Shown piece by piece: positions 60,583 to 64,000 of a stretch of DNA of 64,000 bases. A program made the position numbers and the translations under genes. A model generated the notes under the pieces. It saw nothing but the letters and a program-made list of their open reading frames with translations. It had not been told where the DNA came from and ran no database searches. Origin of the DNA: Prolixibacter bellariivorans ATCC BAA-1284 (lineage in GTDB: Bacteria > Bacteroidota > Bacteroidia > Bacteroidales > Prolixibacteraceae). Each line of letters begins with the position of its first letter. The stretch's first letter is position 1. The DNA is taken from the NCBI RefSeq assembly GCF_000621705.1, contig NZ_KK211332.1:124001-188000 (forward strand), written 5' to 3'.

Positions 60583-61731
60583 ATGAATTCAACTAACAAA
60601 CACCTATCCACCTTCTCGGATTCCAAAAGCCACTACGAGATTCTCGACGGGCTGCGCGGCGTGGCCGCGGTGATGGTGGTCATCTTCCACTTCTTCGAAA
60701 CCTTTAGCGGAGGTAACCACCTGAAGCAAATCATGAACCACGGCTACCTGGCAGTGGACTTTTTCTTTGTCCTCTCGGGATTTGTGATTGGCTATGCCTA
60801 CGACGACCGTTGGGGCAAAATGACGTTAAAAGACTTTTTCAAGCGACGCCTGATCCGCCTTCACCCGATGATTATCATGGGGATGATTATCGGCGCCATC
60901 GGGTTTTATTTCAGCGCATCGCCCATCCTGTTTCCGGGGATTGCGAGTGTTCCCGTATGGAAGTTACTGCTGGTAATGCTCATCGGGTTTACCCTGCTGC
61001 CCGTACCGCCGTCACTCGAAATCAGGGGCTGGGGCGAGATGCACCCATTGGATGGCCCGGCCTGGTCGCTCTTTTTCGAATACGTCGCGAACATTCTGTA
61101 CGCACTTTTCATCCGGAAATTCTCGAAGAAAGCGCTTGCTGTGCTGGTATTTCTGGCCGGCGCCGCATTGATACACTTGGCGGTTACCAGTCCCAACGGC
61201 GACGTGATTGGTGGCTGGTCGGTTAACCCCGAACAGTTGCGCGTAGGTTTGACCCGTTTGATGTACCCGTTCTTTGCCGGGCTGTTGCTGTCGCGCATCG
61301 CCCAACCGGGACGTATCAAATACGCGTTTCTATGGGCCAGTCTGCTGGTTATCGTGGCGCTGTCGTTTCCGCGCGTGGGTGGAAGCGAGCACCTTTGGAT
61401 GAACGGCCTGTACGATTCGCTGACCATCATCATCGTTTTCCCGCTGATTGTGTACATCGGCGCCAGCGGTAAAGTAACCGGGAAATTCGCGACCAGAATC
61501 ACGCGGTTCCTGGGCGACCTTTCGTACCCGCTATACATTACGCACTATCCGCTGATTTATATCTTTACCGCCTGGGTAGTCGACAACCAGGTACCCATGT
61601 CGAAAGCCTGGCCGGTGGGCGTGCTGATGATTGTTTCGGCGATTGCCATCGCGTACGGTGCGATGAAACTGTACGACGTGCCGGTACGAAACTGGCTGGC
61701 CAAACGGTTTATGCACAAGACGGTGAAATAA
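60583..61731 (+). CDS. acyltransferase-3 family membrane protein
   Basis: The protein has about 382 residues and about ten hydrophobic helices. It starts ILDGLRGVAAVMVVIFHFFE with the family His, then HGYLAVDFFFVLSGFVIGYA and RRLIRLHPMIIMGMIIGAIG. It ends TRFLGDLSYPLYITHYPLIY and NWLAKRFMHKTVK. The family transfers acyl groups (often O-acetyl) to exopolysaccharide, lipopolysaccharide or antibiotics. Substrate unknown. The ATG at 60583 is the natural start; an open frame back to 60397 crosses repeat sequence. Confidence 0.93.
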   Translation: MNSTNKHLSTFSDSKSHYEILDGLRGVAAVMVVIFHFFETFSGGNHLKQIMNHGYLAVDFFFVLSGFVIGYAYDDRWGKMTLKDFFKRRLIRLHPMIIMGMIIGAIGFYFSASPILFPGIASVPVWKLLLVMLIGFTLLPVPPSLEIRGWGEMHPLDGPAWSLFFEYVANILYALFIRKFSKKALAVLVFLAGAALIHLAVTSPNGDVIGGWSVNPEQLRVGLTRLMYPFFAGLLLSRIAQPGRIKYAFLWASLLVIVALSFPRVGGSEHLWMNGLYDSLTIIIVFPLIVYIGASGKVTGKFATRITRFLGDLSYPLYITHYPLIYIFTAWVVDNQVPMSKAWPVGVLMIVSAIAIAYGAMKLYDVPVRNWLAKRFMHKTVK

Positions 61732-61736
61732 AACAC

Positions 61737-61764
61737 GTAGAGTCGCGATTAATCGCGTCTCTAC
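61737..61764. repeat. GAGAC hairpin, copy 8
   Basis: GTAGAG and TCGCGATTAATCGCG and TCTCTAC together make a 28-base palindrome with one missing base. It lies six bases after the acyltransferase stop, in the place of a terminator. Confidence 0.65.
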
Positions 61765-61787
61765 TGCTAATGGCTTTAAATGACGCT

Positions 61788-62132
61788 ATGAAAACGAAGA
61801 AAGAACTGAAGGAAGAATACAAACAGATGAAGTTCCCGATGGGGGTGTTCCAGGTGCGCAACCTGACGAACGACAAGGTTTTGATTGACAACAGCACCGA
61901 CATGCTGTCGAAATGGAACCGGCACAAGATGGAGCTGAATTTCGGTGGTCACCGGAATATGGAACTGCAAAAGGACTGGACCGAGAAAGGGGAAGATAAC
62001 TTCGTTTTTGAGGTACTGTCGGAGCTGAAAAGCAAGGACGATGAGCAGGATGTGAATTACGCCAAAGAGCTGCGTGTTCTGCAAAAGATGGTCATCGAAG
62101 AAATGAATATTCCGCCCGAGCGGATGTATTGA
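61788..62132 (+). CDS. GIY-YIG-family protein with degenerate active site
   Basis: The 114-residue protein begins after a Lys-rich helix with GVFQVRNLTNDKVLIDNSTD, then MLSKWNRHKMELNFGGHRNM and ELQKDWTEKGEDNFVFEVLS. The body matches the small GIY-YIG nuclease type. The GIY strand is GVF, and the YIG strand is LID, so the catalytic tyrosine is missing. The Arg/His part is partly kept (WNRHK). It is probably a non-catalytic derivative. Starts at 61770 or 61788 are both possible; 61788 gives MKTKKELKEEY. Confidence 0.75.
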   Translation: MKTKKELKEEYKQMKFPMGVFQVRNLTNDKVLIDNSTDMLSKWNRHKMELNFGGHRNMELQKDWTEKGEDNFVFEVLSELKSKDDEQDVNYAKELRVLQKMVIEEMNIPPERMY

Positions 62133-62140
62133 AAAAATAT

Positions 62141-62334
62141 AGAGGGTGTCCGAAAATTTGAATTGAAAAAGTGCTAACTTTCAAATTGAAAGCAATCTTG
62201 GATTTACCCCTCCAAACCTCCCCTGAAGGGGCGGCCTTAAAGTCCCCTTCAGGGGATTTAGGGGTAAATAACTTAAGCTGTACTTACAATTTGATAGTTC
62301 TGAAAATACTCTTTGGACTTTTCGGACACCCTCT
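62141..62334 (-). mobile_element. MITE-like element, copy 2 (194 bp)
   Basis: Terminal inverted repeats AGAGGGTGTCCGAAAA and TTTTCGGACACCCTCT are perfect over 16 bases, with a few bases between the innermost pair on the right. The interior carries TTTACCCCTCCAAACCTCCC and CCCCTTCAGGGGATTTAGGG. It is in inverted orientation relative to copy 1 but the same length within one base. The left flank is ATAT and the right flank GGCT, so no target-site duplication is evident. Confidence 0.72.
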
Positions 62335-62358
62335 GGCTATACCGATATAAACATAAAA

Positions 62359-62382
62359 AGAGACGCGATTAATCGCGTCTCT
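62359..62382. repeat. GAGAC hairpin, copy 9
   Basis: A 24-base perfect palindrome beginning AGAGACGCGATT and ending AATCGCGTCTCT, followed by ACC. It lies between the MITE-like element and the 3' end of the SecD-like gene. Confidence 0.7.
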
Positions 62383-62398
62383 ACCGTTATAACGGACA

Positions 62399-63262
62399 TT
62401 ATCTTACCATTCGGAAACCAACCGGCAACTCACCATTGTTGATGAGCGCTGCCAAACGGGTCAGTTCATCGTGGGTGAAGTTCCCGGTGATGTTGCACTT
62501 CCCGCCTTTGATTTCGTCGCGCACCACCGGTGCAAAATAGACCCGGTTATCGATGACGATGGCCAGCGGTTTGCCGATGTTGCGCCGGGTCACTTCCTGC
62601 CAGGTTTGCCGTCCGGCTTCGTTAAAGGTAATCTGCACCGAGGGCTGACCATCGGTTACCGATGCTTCACTCACCGCCAAGCCACTTAATGCTTCCGGTC
62701 GCTTCAGGATATGCAAAACCATCTGATGCTTGTCGTTCGGTGCAATTCCCCATGCCAGCTGCATCGTGCCTGACATCTTTTGCCACCAGGGAGCCGTCGC
62801 CAGGTAAGCATTCACGGCTTTAACACTGGCCGGTTTGGCATAACCCAATACATCAGCTGCCATGTTTTTAGCATCCGCAGAAGGAATATCCATCAGGCTA
62901 AACAAGCGATCGTTTTCGGGAATTTGCGACAGAATCCTGCTCCGGTCAACCGTTTCGGCAAAAGCCAGGTGACCTTTATCCGTCAGCAACTCCCCTGCCC
63001 GCTGGCTGTCTTTCGGCTTTTCAAAACGGACGGTCAGCGTAGCCTGAGCCGGATCGGGCACCAGGATAAAGTGGCTCAAACCGACTGCCAACAACCGCTT
63101 TTTGATGATGCCCGCCGACTGATTCATTCGAGCAGCATCCGTGTTCGAAGCGGTACTTTGCAAGGTCACCGTCCGGGTGGGTTCCTGCTTTTGTTTGGGG
63201 TGGTTTGGGATGAACATGCTAGATAGCATCACGGCGAGGAGGATATAAATAATTGTTTTCAT
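62399..63262 (-). CDS. SecD-like P1-head-domain periplasmic protein
   Basis: The 287-residue protein has a short leader (MKTIIYILLAVMLSSMFIP). Residues ~35-160 match the SecDF P1-like fold: TVTLQSTASNTDAARMNQSA, GIIKKRLLAVGLSHFILVPD, then LLTDKGHLAFAETVDRSRIL. A later repeat-like stretch has SVQITFNEAGRQTWQEVTRR, NIGKPLAIVIDNRVYFAPVV, typical of the second P1 subdomain, and ITGNFTHDELTRLAALINNG. True SecD has six helices after this domain; here they are absent. It may be a periplasmic protein derived from SecD, of unknown role. Confidence 0.78.
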   Translation of the reverse strand: MKTIIYILLAVMLSSMFIPNHPKQKQEPTRTVTLQSTASNTDAARMNQSAGIIKKRLLAVGLSHFILVPDPAQATLTVRFEKPKDSQRAGELLTDKGHLAFAETVDRSRILSQIPENDRLFSLMDIPSADAKNMAADVLGYAKPASVKAVNAYLATAPWWQKMSGTMQLAWGIAPNDKHQMVLHILKRPEALSGLAVSEASVTDGQPSVQITFNEAGRQTWQEVTRRNIGKPLAIVIDNRVYFAPVVRDEIKGGKCNITGNFTHDELTRLAALINNGELPVGFRMVR

Positions 63263-63560
63263 GATATTTCAAGTTTATTTTTTTGATGTAACTGTCATCG
63301 ATTCCGCGATCAATTACCCCTATCCACGATGTACATCGGGACCCTAAAGGGGACCTTAAGCCTCCCCTGAAGGGGAGCTCCGAAACTTCGGAGGGTGGGG
63401 GTGATTTCATCGGATCATGCAACGAGTAAACTATTCCAATAGCTATTACTCAGCTCATATCTCTTCAATCGACAACACACGTTTAAATTTTGATATTAGA
63501 ATGATTTCTCCTCTTCCTTCCGGAAGAAAACATCGGGATGATGTTAAGCGAGAATGGGAA
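63263..63560. repeat. gap with CCCCT/AGGGG hairpins
   Basis: CCCTAAAGGGGACCTTAAGC, CCTCCCCTGAAGGGGAGCTC and CTCCGAAACTTCGGAG at 63340-63395 resemble the central hairpins of the MITE-like elements, but no terminal repeats were found here. I see no gene. Confidence 0.6.
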
Positions 63561-63968
63561 TCAGGCGATAGCGGGAATCTCGCGACCGTTGAGTGAGGTA
63601 TAAAGGAAAGAGCCGGATTCGTTCATCCGGTAAGGTTTGATGCGCAAACCAACTTGTGCCCACACATGGCCGGCCGTTTGACTGGCTTCGTTGTCGGCTA
63701 AAACAGCAAATGCAAACGACGACATGCCGGGCAATTCGCTCTTGTCGGAGCTAATCCACGACGGCTGGAACGGCGGAAGAATATCCGGGGTAACCGTTAC
63801 GGCAGCGGGATGTGACGCGGCCATCTCCACAACAGCACTGTGTTGCTTTTCGATGGAATGAGAACCGGATGAGGAGGGGCCGCTGAGAACGGCAAACAGC
63901 ATCAGCAACAAGCCAATCATAAAGGCCTGCAGTATGCTTTCTTCCCTATTGGTATTCCGGTTCGTCAT
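63561..63968 (-). CDS. small membrane or secreted protein of unknown function
   Basis: The protein has about 135 residues (from ATG 63968, MTNRNTNREESILQAFMIGL). A single hydrophobic segment (ILQAFMIGLLLMLFAVLSG) near the N-terminus suggests a signal anchor. The remainder is small, Ser/Pro-rich at the start and mixed at the end (YRMNESGSFLYTSLNGREIP). I do not recognise a family. Upstream alternatives are at 63998. It is the last feature before the window edge. Confidence 0.5.
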   Translation of the reverse strand: MTNRNTNREESILQAFMIGLLLMLFAVLSGPSSSGSHSIEKQHSAVVEMAASHPAAVTVTPDILPPFQPSWISSDKSELPGMSSFAFAVLADNEASQTAGHVWAQVGLRIKPYRMNESGSFLYTSLNGREIPAIA

Positions 63969-64000
63969 AACAGGATAAAGGTAGAAAAAATAAAACACGT

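Overview
The window looks like a chromosomal segment of a Bacteroidota bacterium, most likely an environmental member of the Marinilabiliales/Prolixibacteraceae type (this placement is inference). The supporting signs are a respiratory complex I operon without the NADH-input subunits nuoEFG, PepSY-like and FISUMP-type lipoproteins, several GH2/GH42-type secreted glycosidases, an acyl-ACP thioesterase, Bacteroidota-type -7 boxes (TAnnTTTG), and long intergenic regions packed with dispersed repeats. No rRNA, tRNA, CRISPR array, transposase or phage gene was recognised.

Layout. 1-4719: nuoA-B-C-D-H-I-J-K on the minus strand, cut inside nuoK. 4850-9130: a small unknown secreted protein, gene remnants (one from a TolC gene), then a plus-strand set of PepSY-like protein, beta-barrel protein, porin and PAP2 phosphatase. 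9275-17081: a plus-strand unit of response regulator, sensor kinase, PepSY-like lipoprotein, TolC, membrane-fusion protein and RND pump. 17264-20860: a GH42-like glycosidase and an acyl-ACP thioesterase. 21013-26949: sparse genes (two lipoproteins, a regulatory-domain protein, a cytochrome b) separated by repeat-filled gaps. 27300-30255: an AT-rich three-gene island of unknown function, possibly acquired. 30604-36000: small accessory genes (two acetyltransferases, a TPR protein, a PNPOx-like protein). 35673-37141: an unusual operon of ECF sigma factor, small anti-sigma-like protein and variant ClpP. 37288-43018: membrane proteins (DUF3267, CPBP, DUF898), a TlpA-like lipoprotein and a membrane histidine kinase. 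43122-50037: a carbohydrate locus with two GH2 enzymes, one with hallmarks of exo-beta-D-glucosaminidase, and an MFS sugar transporter. 50641-58262: mixed small genes, a Bax-inhibitor-1 protein, and an AT-rich STAND/NACHT-like NTPase that may be a defence gene. 58263-60582: a 2.3 kb gene-free stretch with a striking array of about fifteen 40-42 bp units. 60583-63968: an acyltransferase, a degenerate GIY-YIG protein, a SecD-like periplasmic protein and an unknown protein.

The most unusual content is between the genes. (1) An array at 59220-59880 whose units each carry a short inverted repeat with stems that change together. (2) A second, 21-bp-period array at 22095-22400. (3) A conserved element of three CGTTCA-type boxes spaced exactly 21 bp, found at three loci upstream of minus-strand genes and resembling LytTR operators. 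(4) A separate bipartite promoter-like motif shared by four minus-strand genes. (5) Two diverged copies of a ~194 bp MITE-like element with terminal inverted repeats. (6) Nine dispersed GAGAC...GTCTC hairpins. (7) Mosaic families of longer repeats, including a TTTCAGGTT / GTTnCTnTTGTT low-complexity family that fills most of the gaps.
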